Shown: positions 12,773 to 20,656, counted from the stretch's first letter. The stretch is DNA of 21,168 nucleotides from Ktedonobacterales bacterium (GCA_025928125.1 JAICKD010000003.1:1-21168); one strand, 5' to 3'. The notes: generated from the sequence alone by a model not told the origin. Translations and numbers: made by a program.

Positions 12773-14911
12773 ATGACTCAAGATCAACACGACCCCGTCG
12801 CACAGGCGCCTGGGTCCACCGAAGGCACATCAGCAGCCGACGCGGGCGGTGACACGACCGCAAAGGCCGCCTCCTCGCGGCCACAGCGCCGCCGACACAC
12901 CCCCAATCGCAGCCGTCAGCCCAAGGAAACGCAAGACACAAACGAGGCAAACGAGGTAAAGGCGGCGAAAGCAGCGAAGCCCGCGAAGAACACACAGAAT
13001 ACGAAGAGCGCGCAAGAACAGCAGGGTGCGCCAGAGGCAGTCGCTGTCGCCGAGGCTCCGGTAGCGACTGAAACGGCTGCCACGGAGGCAGGGTTGGCTA
13101 CAGGGCCAGCCGCCGAGACGCCCAAGCGCCCAACTACACGCGGACGACGCGGCGGGAGCAATCGCCGCCGCAACGGAAAAACCGACGTTCCCGATATCCA
13201 GCTTGTGCCGGTTACTTCGGCCACAGAGCCAACTGAGTTGGCTGGGCCAGCGGAGGTTGAGAGCTCGCCAGAAACATCGCTACCAGCCCCCGAGCGTTTG
13301 CCGCTGGACGCCGCGATCTTTGCGCACCTGGATGCGCTGTCGCAGGCCAACGAGCGCCAGCCCGCGGAGGAGGGGACATCATCAGCGCCCAGCGCCGAAG
13401 AACGACCATCCGCCGCCGATGAGACGGCAGCGCCCGCGCCGCGCCGCTATCGCTTTGACCGTCAGCGTGGATCAGCCACGGCCGAGTCAGCAGCCGTTCG
13501 CCCTGAGCGCCTCAGTGGCTGGCGCGCCACACCGCCGACGCTGATGACGCCAGCGCACGCGCCCGCTACCGAAGAAGTAGCGCCAGCGGCAGTCGATGAC
13601 GCTACTTCGCAGGTCGATCCGTCCGTCGAAGCGGAGACTGAAGTCGGCGCAACGGACGGATCGGCAATTGCCGCCGAAGCGCCCGAAGCCGCTGAAACAC
13701 CAGAGGTGATCGATGCGGTTGTGAGCGAGGAGCCTGCCAAGGAGCTTGCTGTGGCGACCGACATGGCTGCCGAAGAAGCGGATCAGAGCGAGCACGAGAG
13801 CGCGTCTCGCCGCCGTCGTCGTCGCGGCCGTCGCGGCCATGGCCAGGATGCCGAGTCAGGCGAAAGCGATGGTGACGACCATCAGAGTCCTTCCGGCCGA
13901 CTGCCCGCGCCCTATGCCGCGCCTGAGACACGGGTGACCTATGCGCGCGATCACGAGAGCAGCAACAACGGTTACCAGCCGACCCCTGAAGGCTTTGAGG
14001 AATCGGGCTATAGCCCCTATACACCCGCCGTGCGCGGACGCGGTTCTCGCTCGGTGACGCCATCACGATCAACAACGCCGCCAGCCCCATCAGCGCCGCC
14101 CGCTCCTGCCGCGCGCAACGGAGAGACGCCATGGGACATGTCGACCGCGCAGCGCCATATGCAGGAATCCGAGAGCCCGTTTGGCTCGCCGGAGCCATCC
14201 TTCGCGCATGGCTTTGGCCCGCAGTCGTCTGGCGTGGCCAGCCCACTGCATGAGCCGCTGCCACGTATCCGCCGGGGCGAGCGCAGTGGTGATGTGCCGA
14301 TGTCGGCCAACCAACTGGGTACGATCATCACCAGCGCCATTACGCAACAGACCGACCGCCTGCTCAGCGAGGTGCGTCGCCAGCAGTATCCGCCGAGCAT
14401 GACGGTAGCGCTGCCAGCGTTCCCGTCGACCGAGCGCATTGGCGTCTTCGTCGATGTCGCCAACCTGCTCTACTCGGCGCGCAGCCAGCGCATGAACATT
14501 GACTTCGGGCGTCTGCTCGATTTCCTGCGCGCCAACCGCCGCCTGATTCGCGCGCACGCCTACGCGCCTACCAATCCCGACCCGCACGCTGAGCAGACGT
14601 TCCTCTCGGCGGTGAAGGGCGTGGGCTATCGCATCACGACCAAGAACTACAAGACGTTTGCCAGTGGCGCGCGCAAGGCCGATATGGACCTCGATCTCTG
14701 CATGGATATCGTGCGCCTGGTAGATGCCGACGCGATTGACACCGTCGTCCTGGTCAGCGGCGACAGCGATTTCCTGCCGCTGCTGGAGTACTGCTCGGAT
14801 CATGGGGTGCGCGTGGAGGTAGCCGCCTTCGATGACGCCGCCGCGATGATCCTGCGGCAGAGCTGCGACCTCTTCATAAATCTCTCGCAGGTGGATGAGA
14901 TTCGCGTGTAG
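12773..14911 (+). CDS. NYN-domain (LabA-like PIN nuclease) protein with a very long disordered N-terminus
   Basis: The protein has 712 residues. Residues 1 to about 545 are Ala/Glu/Pro/Thr-rich and almost certainly disordered, with basic patches PRRRYR-like and SRRRRRRGRRGHGQ (about residues 343-356). Residues about 552-712 form an NYN/LabA-type PIN domain with the conserved acidic residues D561 (FVDVANLLYSAR), D637/D639/D641 (KADMDLDLCMD) and D664/D666 (SGDSDFLPLLEY). NYN proteins are predicted RNases or RNA-processing factors. The Arg-rich segments would suit RNA binding, by inference. GGGAG lies upstream of the ATG. The gene stands alone and ends 34 nt before a strong terminator. Confidence 0.85.
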   Translation: MTQDQHDPVAQAPGSTEGTSAADAGGDTTAKAASSRPQRRRHTPNRSRQPKETQDTNEANEVKAAKAAKPAKNTQNTKSAQEQQGAPEAVAVAEAPVATETAATEAGLATGPAAETPKRPTTRGRRGGSNRRRNGKTDVPDIQLVPVTSATEPTELAGPAEVESSPETSLPAPERLPLDAAIFAHLDALSQANERQPAEEGTSSAPSAEERPSAADETAAPAPRRYRFDRQRGSATAESAAVRPERLSGWRATPPTLMTPAHAPATEEVAPAAVDDATSQVDPSVEAETEVGATDGSAIAAEAPEAAETPEVIDAVVSEEPAKELAVATDMAAEEADQSEHESASRRRRRRGRRGHGQDAESGESDGDDHQSPSGRLPAPYAAPETRVTYARDHESSNNGYQPTPEGFEESGYSPYTPAVRGRGSRSVTPSRSTTPPAPSAPPAPAARNGETPWDMSTAQRHMQESESPFGSPEPSFAHGFGPQSSGVASPLHEPLPRIRRGERSGDVPMSANQLGTIITSAITQQTDRLLSEVRRQQYPPSMTVALPAFPSTERIGVFVDVANLLYSARSQRMNIDFGRLLDFLRANRRLIRAHAYAPTNPDPHAEQTFLSAVKGVGYRITTKNYKTFASGARKADMDLDLCMDIVRLVDADAIDTVVLVSGDSDFLPLLEYCSDHGVRVEVAAFDDAAAMILRQSCDLFINLSQVDEIRV

Positions 14912-14944
14912 CATCATCAATCTGGCGGTTTCGCCGTGTCAATC

Positions 14945-14982
14945 ACATCCCTTCTCCCATCATCGGAGGAGGGATGTTTTTT
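14945..14982 (+). terminator. Rho-independent terminator after the NYN gene
   Basis: Arms 14945-14957 and 14965-14977 form a 13-bp stem (one U-G pair) with a 7-base loop, directly followed by T6 (14977-14982). It lies 34 nt after the NYN stop codon and isolates that gene from hicA. Confidence 0.9.
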
Positions 14983-15048
14983 GACTAGCTGGCTACATGC
15001 AATCTGGTTGCCTTTCCGTGAGAGAATAGAGCCGCACGGCGATAAAGA

Positions 15049-15057
15049 TGCTAGAAT
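15049..15057 (+). promoter_or_regulatory. Extended -10 element before hicA
   Basis: TGCTAGAAT reads as TG-n-TAGAAT, with no clear -35. The implied start site, near 15064, leaves only about 9 nt before the hicA ATG, so the message would be nearly leaderless. No strong ribosome binding site precedes hicA, in line with weak toxin translation. Confidence 0.4.
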
Positions 15058-15072
15058 TGCGGGTGTAAAGGC

Positions 15073-15270
15073 ATGAAGGTACGAGAAGCGATCTCTGCGA
15101 TTGAAGCGGACGGGTGGATTCTGGTCAAGATTACTGGAGACCATCGCCAATACAAACATCCTACAAAGCAAGGGCGTGTTACCATTGCTGGCCATCCAAA
15201 CAAAGACCTTCCGCCGAAAACGAGAGATAGCATCTTTCAACAAGCAGGTTTGCCCAAGCCCAGGAGGTGA
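15073..15270 (+). CDS. hicA: HicA-type toxin (mRNA interferase)
   Basis: This 65-residue protein fits the HicA family in full: MKVREAISAIEADGWILVK, then the catalytic-histidine segment GDHRQYKHP (H24 in D-H-R-Q) and RVTIAGHPNKDLPPKTRDSI..QAGL. HicA folds as a small dsRNA-binding-like domain and cleaves mRNA independently of translating ribosomes. Toxin first, antitoxin second, is the usual hicAB order. The second gene starts 3 nt after its stop, so the two are one transcript. It lies between a terminator and coaD. Confidence 0.9.
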   Translation: MKVREAISAIEADGWILVKITGDHRQYKHPTKQGRVTIAGHPNKDLPPKTRDSIFQQAGLPKPRR

Positions 15271-15273
15271 GAT

Positions 15274-15486
15274 ATGCGTTATCTAGTTGTTATCGAGCAA
15301 GGAGAACACAGCTTTGGAGCCTATGTGCCAGACTTGCCTGGCTGTGTCGCCGTTGGAGACACTCGCGAGGAGGTAATCACCAGCATCCAGAAAGCTATCG
15401 AGATGCATCTGGAAGGCATGCGCGAAGACGGATTAGCTATTCCCCACCCGAGTAGCGCGCCAGAATATGTTGAGGTTTCCACATAG
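15274..15486 (+). CDS. hicB: HicB-type antitoxin, short form
   Basis: The protein has 70 residues. The N-terminal partial-RNase-H fold is clear: MRYLVVIEQGEHSFGAYVPDLPGCVAVGDTREEVITSIQKAIEMHLEGM. A strong AGGAGGTGA ribosome binding site overlaps the end of hicA, so the antitoxin should be translated better than the toxin. No C-terminal ribbon-helix-helix or HTH DNA-binding domain follows: the protein ends soon after HPSSAPEYVEV. This short type occurs in the family. Autoregulation by the antitoxin itself is therefore not expected from the sequence. Confidence 0.9.
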   Translation: MRYLVVIEQGEHSFGAYVPDLPGCVAVGDTREEVITSIQKAIEMHLEGMREDGLAIPHPSSAPEYVEVST

Positions 15487-15546
15487 CGGCGACAGCAGCG
15501 TCTGGAATGACCCGATCAGTACGTCCGCAGTGAAAGTGAGCGAGCG

Positions 15547-16101
15547 ATGCGACGAGACGACGCGAGTCAGGGCGGCACAGCGCAGAGTCGGGCAACAGCG
15601 GGCGAGGATAAGCGCCTCGTAGCGGTCTATCCCGGCAGCTTTGATCCCGTTCACCGGGGGCATCTCGATATCGCCAAGCGGGCCGCGCGCGTGGTGGATG
15701 AGCTGGTGATCGCGGTCTATTCGACGCCAAACAAGAAGCTGCTCTTCACCACCGACGAGCGCGTGCAGCTCTGGCGCGAGACGGTCACCGAGGAAGGACT
15801 GACGAACGTACGAGTTGAGCCGTTCGAGGGTCTGGTGATTGACTACGCCCGCACCATCGGCGCTCAGTCTATCGTGCGTGGATTGCGCGCCGTCACTGAT
15901 TTCGAGCTAGAATTCCAGCAGGCGCTCATGAACCGCAAGCTCGCGCCGGAGATCGAGACGCTGATGATTATCACGGACCTGCGCTATCTCTTTGTCAGCG
16001 CGACGCTGCTCAAAGAGGTTGCCCTCCTTGGTGGCGATCTCGATGGCATCGTCACCACGAATGTCGCCGACGCACTGAAGCAAAAGTTCAGCGAGCGCTA
16101 A
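15547..16101 (+). CDS. coaD: Phosphopantetheine adenylyltransferase
   Basis: This 184-residue enzyme should transfer AMP from ATP to 4'-phosphopantetheine to give dephospho-CoA, the penultimate step of coenzyme A synthesis. The nucleotidyltransferase motif YPGSFDPVHRGH is at 28-39. KKLLFTTDERVQL, then FEGLVIDYA, IVRGLRAVTDFE.E.Q.ALMN and YLFVSATLLKE complete the family pattern, with SAT.LKE where SSS.VKE is usual. Typical CoaD is about 160 residues. Here about 24 polar, non-conserved residues precede the domain, so a later start is possible, though no in-frame ATG or GTG with a ribosome binding site is evident. It is a housekeeping gene lying between two accessory modules. Confidence 0.95.
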   Translation: MRRDDASQGGTAQSRATAGEDKRLVAVYPGSFDPVHRGHLDIAKRAARVVDELVIAVYSTPNKKLLFTTDERVQLWRETVTEEGLTNVRVEPFEGLVIDYARTIGAQSIVRGLRAVTDFELEFQQALMNRKLAPEIETLMIITDLRYLFVSATLLKEVALLGGDLDGIVTTNVADALKQKFSER

Positions 16102-16206
16102 TCATAGTGGCCAAAATATGTCAGCCTACTTTCCGCTTTTTCACCCGGCAGGGCGATATATTCATTAACAAGTAGCGCCTTGCGGTTGACGGGAGGATGA
16201 CGTAAC

Positions 16207-17100
16207 GTGGGGAATCTCATTGCATTCGGCTGGTATGGAGGGAAATACAGTCACCTCGACTGGCTTCTTCCTTTGTTGCCAGATGCCCAACACTTTTGTG
16301 AGCCATTTGGTGGGTCTGCGGCAGTCCTCATTAATCGAATACCAGCACCCGTGGAAACCTATAACGACCTTGATAGTGAGGTGGTCAATTTCTTTCGCGT
16401 TTTGCGCGACCAGAAAGAGACCCTTATCGAGCAGATAGGTTTCACGCCATTCTCGCGTGAAGAATTTGAACTCGCATGCCAGGGGCCAGTAGACGACCTT
16501 TCGGAACTAGAGCGTGCGCGACGTTTCTACATTCGCGCTCGGCAGGTCAGAACAGGCCTTGCCCAGAAGGCTAGTTCTGGACGATGGGCGCATTGTCTGC
16601 TGACGAGCCGCGCCGGTATGGCTGGAGCAGTCTCGCGCTGGCTGGGATCTGTCGAAGATTTGAGCCTCATTGCCCAACGATTGTTGCGAGTTCAGATTGA
16701 GCATGCGCCTGCACTCGACGTTATTCGGCGGTATGATAGTCCGCAAACGCTTACATACTGTGATCCCCCATACCCGCATAGTTCGCGCGGCGATAGCAAT
16801 GCTTACGCCCACGAAATGAGCGATGAGCAGCACCGAGAGTTAGCCGAGGTTTTACATCATGCGCAGGGGAAAGTGGCCATTTCCAGCTACAGTTGCGCGC
16901 TTATGGATGAACTCTATGGGGATTGGAACATGGTGAAAGGCCCGGAAAAACTGGTTCACTCGGTGAAGGAGCCTCGCCAGGAAGTCCTGTATGTAAATTA
17001 CGATTTGGGAGAATTCGGACAGTGGACTCAAACAGGCAGCAAAGTGAAACGCCCGAAGCCATCCTCGAAAGACTTTACCAGCGAGCCGCTGCTGATCTGA
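16207..17100 (+). CDS. D12-class DNA adenine-N6 methyltransferase
   Basis: The protein has 297 residues from GTG 16207, with GGGAGG 10 nt upstream. It has the alpha-type (D12/Dam) order: FGWYGGKYSHLDWLLPLLP (7-25; the FxGGK S-adenosylmethionine site), EPFGGSAAVLINR (32-44), YNDLD (about 52-56) and the catalytic motif IV TYCDPPY (DPPY 186-189). It should methylate N6 of adenine in a short DNA site. The recognition sequence cannot be read from the protein. The downstream nuclease gene overlaps its 3' end by 79 nt, so the two form a type II restriction-modification pair. Base composition is more AT-rich than the surrounding genes. Confidence 0.9.
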   Translation: MGNLIAFGWYGGKYSHLDWLLPLLPDAQHFCEPFGGSAAVLINRIPAPVETYNDLDSEVVNFFRVLRDQKETLIEQIGFTPFSREEFELACQGPVDDLSELERARRFYIRARQVRTGLAQKASSGRWAHCLLTSRAGMAGAVSRWLGSVEDLSLIAQRLLRVQIEHAPALDVIRRYDSPQTLTYCDPPYPHSSRGDSNAYAHEMSDEQHRELAEVLHHAQGKVAISSYSCALMDELYGDWNMVKGPEKLVHSVKEPRQEVLYVNYDLGEFGQWTQTGSKVKRPKPSSKDFTSEPLLI

Positions 17101-18176
17101 CCGCATCCTTCATTGCGGATCCTGTTTTGCGCGAGCAAGTTCTGTTCATCAGCCGCCACAGAATCGGCGCTGATGTGCGAGTACTCATGGCTTGCACGCT
17201 TGCGAAAATCCACGAGCCAGCAAAAGACATTCGCAAGCCATATTCCGTGCTGGGCGATGATTCCTACTCAGGTCGCTACTACGATGAGCATCCGATTGCG
17301 GCGTTCATCTCCGCTCAAGGTTTGCCATGTAACCGCACGACCGGTTTCCTCACCCCTGCGTTCCGCACCAAGAACATCGTGCTGAATCCTGATGTAAGCC
17401 TCGGAGGCGACTCACCCGATCTGGACGCTGCGTTTCTTGCGGTCATCACCGCTATCTTTGAGGGACAAGTATCCGCTGAAGACGTGCTCACCGAGATTAT
17501 TCGTGAACTGCTTCAAATAAAACAAACACATGAGTCTGAGCTTGAGAGGTCAATGGCAAGTCTCCGCGCACCAGGGCTTTCAGACGCGCTTTCCGCAGAA
17601 GGCATCGTTATGTTGCTTCAACAGCATGTAGCCTCTCCATATACAAGCAGACTACCTGTGCTGATGGTTGCCGCAGCTTATCGCGCAGCCGCGCCCATGC
17701 TACGAGAGCGCGCATTGCCGCTTCAAGAACATAACGCCGCAGATGAGCAAACGGGGGCGCTTGGTGACGTCGAAATTGTTCTTACCGCCGACAACAACCT
17801 CGTCACATGCTATGAAATGAAAACGCGACGAGTAACACAAAATGACATTGACCAGGCTCTGCAGAAGGTACAAAGTTATTGGCAAAGAGAGGGCAAAAGA
17901 CTCGATAACTACTGCTTCATTACTACGGACAAGATTGAAGTAGACGTTGCGGAGTATGCAGCGTCTCTCTATGAGAAAACGGGCGGCGTCGAGTTTGTTA
18001 TCCTGGATTGCATAAGCTTTCTGCGCCATTTCCTGCATTTCTTCTATAGGGTGCGGATGGCGTTTCTCGAAGATTATCAAGCGCTTCTCCTTGCCGAACC
18101 AGAGAGCGCAGTGCGGCATGAGTTGAAAATCTCATTCCTCGCTCTACGTCGGGCTGCTGAAACGCGCGATGCATAA
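17022..18176 (+). CDS. Type II restriction endonuclease, PD-(D/E)XK fold, SacI-family-like
   Basis: The protein has 384 residues from GTG 17022, chosen because GGGAGA lies 9 nt upstream; a longer frame to 16923 lies inside the methylase gene. The likely catalytic core is GDVEIVLTADNNLVTCYEMKTR: D249, then E265-M-K267, a PD-(D/E)XK arrangement. An N-terminal block (SVLGDDSYSGRYYDE.PI.AFI and LPCNRTTGFLTPAFRTKN, about 85-145) recalls, from memory, the SacI restriction enzyme family. Position directly behind and overlapping a methylase gene supports the nuclease call. The SacI methylase is, as I recall, a cytosine-5 enzyme, whereas the partner here is an adenine methylase, so the specificity may differ from GAGCTC. 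One hand-counted 60-base line (17461-17520) is 45% GC versus 63% at 6001-6060. Confidence 0.75.
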   Translation: MDSNRQQSETPEAILERLYQRAAADLTASFIADPVLREQVLFISRHRIGADVRVLMACTLAKIHEPAKDIRKPYSVLGDDSYSGRYYDEHPIAAFISAQGLPCNRTTGFLTPAFRTKNIVLNPDVSLGGDSPDLDAAFLAVITAIFEGQVSAEDVLTEIIRELLQIKQTHESELERSMASLRAPGLSDALSAEGIVMLLQQHVASPYTSRLPVLMVAAAYRAAAPMLRERALPLQEHNAADEQTGALGDVEIVLTADNNLVTCYEMKTRRVTQNDIDQALQKVQSYWQREGKRLDNYCFITTDKIEVDVAEYAASLYEKTGGVEFVILDCISFLRHFLHFFYRVRMAFLEDYQALLLAEPESAVRHELKISFLALRRAAETRDA

Positions 18177-18203
18177 GTGGCCTATCGTAACACGCACCTA
18201 TGC

Positions 18204-18212
18204 TGTTATGAT
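18204..18212 (+). promoter_or_regulatory. Extended -10 element before the crotonase gene
   Basis: TGTTATGAT reads as TG-n-TATGAT (five of six matches to the consensus hexamer). It lies about 50 bp upstream of the ATG, after the restriction-modification module, without a recognisable -35. It would give the downstream gene its own promoter. Confidence 0.4.
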
Positions 18213-18263
18213 GCTCTTGTAACCCCAAGAGTTCTACAGAGCATTCCGCAAGGAGACCTTACA

Positions 18264-19040
18264 ATGACGTACGACTCCATTCTCGTCGAGCGCGACGCGC
18301 CCGTCGCCACCATCACCATGAACCGTCCTGAGAAACGCAACGCCCTTTCCAGTGAGATGATGCGCGAACTGAACGACGCACTGCGCGCAGTGAGCGCCGA
18401 GCCTGAGGTGCGCGCGATTGTGCTGGCGGCAAACGGTCCCGCGTTCTCGGCGGGCCACGATCTGCGCGAACTGGTGGATGGCGACATCAACCGCTATCGC
18501 GCCGTCTTCGATTTGTGTACTGAGTTGATGGAGACCATCCAGGCCATCCCGCAGCCGGTGATTGCCCGTGTCCACCGTATCGCCACCGCCGCCGGATGCC
18601 AGCTGGTCGCCACCTGCGATCTGGCCGTCGCCGCCGAGGAGGCCACGTTTGGCACGCCGGGCGTCAAGATTGGCCTCTTCTGCACCACGCCAATGGTCGC
18701 GCTCAGCCGCGCCATCGGACGCAAGCGCGCGCTGCAGATGCTGATGACGGGCAAGCTCATCTCCGCCGAGACCGCCGCCGACTGGGGGCTGGTGAACACG
18801 GTCGTCCCCGCCGATGAGCTGGAGAGCGCCACCCGCGACCTCGCCCTCTCGATAGCCAGCGCCAGCTCGCTCACCGTGGCGCTGGGCAAGCAGGCATTCT
18901 ACACCCAGATTGATCTCGATCAGCCCAAAGCGTATGCCTATGCCAAAGAGGTGATGAGCATGAACGCGATGGCCGCCGACGCGCAGGAGGGCATGTGCGC
19001 ATTCCTCGACAAGCGTCAGCCCGCCTGGGTGGGAAGATAG
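18264..19040 (+). CDS. Enoyl-CoA hydratase/isomerase family protein (ECHDC3-like)
   Basis: The protein has 258 residues with an AAGGAG (18250-18255) ribosome binding site 8 nt before the ATG. The crotonase oxyanion-hole regions are GPAFSAGHDLREL (58-70) and HRIATAAGCQLVATCDL (104-120). The combination GCQL..TCDLA, then FGTPGVKIGLFCTTPMVALSRAIGRK (129-154), and the end DAQEGMCAFLDKR.P.W match the ECHDC3-like branch. At the positions of the two catalytic glutamates of true enoyl-CoA hydratase this branch has other residues (C112/Q113 region and GLFC, 137-140), so simple hydration activity is doubtful. No beta-oxidation genes are adjacent. The substrate is unknown. Confidence 0.87.
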   Translation: MTYDSILVERDAPVATITMNRPEKRNALSSEMMRELNDALRAVSAEPEVRAIVLAANGPAFSAGHDLRELVDGDINRYRAVFDLCTELMETIQAIPQPVIARVHRIATAAGCQLVATCDLAVAAEEATFGTPGVKIGLFCTTPMVALSRAIGRKRALQMLMTGKLISAETAADWGLVNTVVPADELESATRDLALSIASASSLTVALGKQAFYTQIDLDQPKAYAYAKEVMSMNAMAADAQEGMCAFLDKRQPAWVGR

Positions 19041-19082
19041 GCGCTGGCGGCTCGTTGGGTGAATCTGGTGGCTGGCCCACTT

Positions 19083-19183
19083 CGCGGCATGAATGCCGCG
19101 GCTAATCCCGCTCGTCCGCGACTCGCGTACACGGCGAGCGGATAGCTCACTCCAGGATTAGCCGTAAGTCTTCAGCCTACGGC
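19083..19183. repeat. Inverted pair of dispersed repeat units
   Basis: The gap between the crotonase and hutI holds CGCGGCAT-GA-ATGCCGCG (19083-19100, perfect 8-bp stem) running into GGCTAATCC (19100-19108), and the reverse complement GGATTAGCC (19155-19163) running into GCCGTA...TACGGC (19161-19166 and 19178-19183). The two units face each other across about 46 bp. A related GGCTGAAG...GGCTAA unit is at 3769-3785. No gene is seen in 19041-19238. Confidence 0.65.
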
Positions 19184-19238
19184 ATGGTCACCCTAGTCGA
19201 ATAACGCCGGACAGATGATCGTCATCGGGAGCCGCCGC

Positions 19239-20549
19239 ATGGACCCAAACACCAACTCAGCCACAGATACCCGCCTCGCCGCCGATTTCGCGCTCACCGG
19301 CATCTCACGGCTGGTGACCGTTGCGCCGGAGCGTTACGGCAGCGGCCCGCTCGGCGTCATCCCGAACGGCGCACTCGCCGCCCAGGGTGGCCGGATCGTC
19401 TGGGTGGGGGCAGAGGCTGATCTCGCGCGGGCGGTTGCCGTCGAGGCGATTCCACCAGCGGCGCGCCATGATGCGGTCGGGCGCGCCGTGCTGCCCGGCT
19501 TCGTCGATTCGCACACCCATTTCGTCTTCGCGGGCAATCGCGCCGAAGAATTCCAGTTGCGCCACGCGGGCGTCTCGTACGAAGAGCTGGCGCGGCAGGG
19601 ACGCGGCATCCTCAGCACCGTGCGGGCGACACGCGCCGCCCCCGAAGAGACGCTACTCGCCCTTGGCCGCGGTCGGCTGGAGTCCTTTGCCATCCATGGC
19701 ACGACCACGGTCGAGGGCAAAACCGGCTATGGGCTGGAACCCGAGAGTGAGGCGCGCTGCCTGGCGGTCATGCGCGCGCTGGCCGCCGTCCCGAATCTGC
19801 CGACCGTCGTGCCAACGTTTCTCGGCGCGCATACCCTCCCACCAGAGTACCGCGAGCATCCCGGCGACCGCGCCGCCTATGTGGACCTCATCTGCGAGCG
19901 GATGCTGCCCGCGTTTGCCGCCGACGCGCGCTTCTGCGACGTCTTCTGCGAGCGCACCGCGTTCACCGCCGACGAGGCGCGGCGTATCCTCGAACAGGCC
20001 CGCGCGCTGGGCTACGCGCTCAAGCTGCACGCCAACCAGCTTGGGCCGACCGGTGGCGCGCGTCTGGCCGCCGAGCTTCACGCCGTCTCTGCCGATCATC
20101 TCGACTTCGCCTCCGACGAAGAGCTTGACATGTTGAACGGGGCGGGCGTCGTCGGGACTCTGCTGCCGGGCTGCTCCTTCTCGCTCGGTATCGCCTATCC
20201 TTCGGCCCAGCGCCTACGCGAACACGGCGTGCGCACCGCGCTGGCGACCGATTTCAACCCGGGGACCAGCTATTCCGAAAATATGCAGATGATGATAGCG
20301 CTGGCGGTCAGCGCGATGGGGATGACGCTCGACGAAGCGATCACTGCGGCCACTCGCGGCGGCGCGGCGGCGCTGGCGATGGAGGCGGAGGTGGGCAGCC
20401 TGGAGCCAGGCAAGCGCTGTGACCTGATTGTGCTGCGGGGAGACGATGAGCGCGAGCTGGCCTACCATTTCGGCGTCAACCTGGTGGCGCGGACGTATCT
20501 GCGCGGCCACCTGTTTATGGGAGGTGAGGGAAGTACCGAGAGGGGATAG
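19239..20549 (+). CDS. hutI: Imidazolonepropionase (histidine degradation)
   Basis: This 436-residue metal-dependent amidohydrolase should hydrolyse 4-imidazolone-5-propanoate to N-formimidoyl-L-glutamate, the third step of histidine degradation. Metal ligands are H92/H94 (DSHTHFVFAG), a third His in FLGAH or KLHANQ (262-267, H264), and D338 (ATDFNPGT). GTTTVEGKTGYGL (154-166) and ADHLDF (286-291) are HutI-specific blocks. I chose ATG 19239 because GGGAG (19227-19231) lies 7 nt upstream; ATG 19215 would add 8 residues without such a site. The C-terminal GSLEPGKRCDLIVL is typical of the superfamily. Other hut genes are not in this window, so hutI stands alone or the operon continues elsewhere. 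Confidence 0.95.
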   Translation: MDPNTNSATDTRLAADFALTGISRLVTVAPERYGSGPLGVIPNGALAAQGGRIVWVGAEADLARAVAVEAIPPAARHDAVGRAVLPGFVDSHTHFVFAGNRAEEFQLRHAGVSYEELARQGRGILSTVRATRAAPEETLLALGRGRLESFAIHGTTTVEGKTGYGLEPESEARCLAVMRALAAVPNLPTVVPTFLGAHTLPPEYREHPGDRAAYVDLICERMLPAFAADARFCDVFCERTAFTADEARRILEQARALGYALKLHANQLGPTGGARLAAELHAVSADHLDFASDEELDMLNGAGVVGTLLPGCSFSLGIAYPSAQRLREHGVRTALATDFNPGTSYSENMQMMIALAVSAMGMTLDEAITAATRGGAAALAMEAEVGSLEPGKRCDLIVLRGDDERELAYHFGVNLVARTYLRGHLFMGGEGSTERG

Positions 20550-20565
20550 ACAGGCGCAGAGAGTG

Positions 20566-20574
20566 TGCTATACT
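20566..20574 (+). promoter_or_regulatory. Extended -10 element (TGCTATACT) before the receiver-like gene
   Basis: TG-n-TATACT, identical to the element at 2168-2176 and on the minus strand at 2479-2471. It lies about 80 bp upstream of the ATG at 20657. No good -35 hexamer is present at 16-18 bp. Confidence 0.4.
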
Positions 20575-20656
20575 TGAGGCCACGGGCAACGCCGCCTGAA
20601 AGGACCTCGGGGACGTAGAGTGCTGTTATTCGTTGAGAGGGAGACGCAGACAGCCA

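Noticed and set aside
14090..14920. 276-codon minus-strand frame opposite the NYN domain
   Set aside because: It is a shadow of the NYN coding sequence with no domain of its own.
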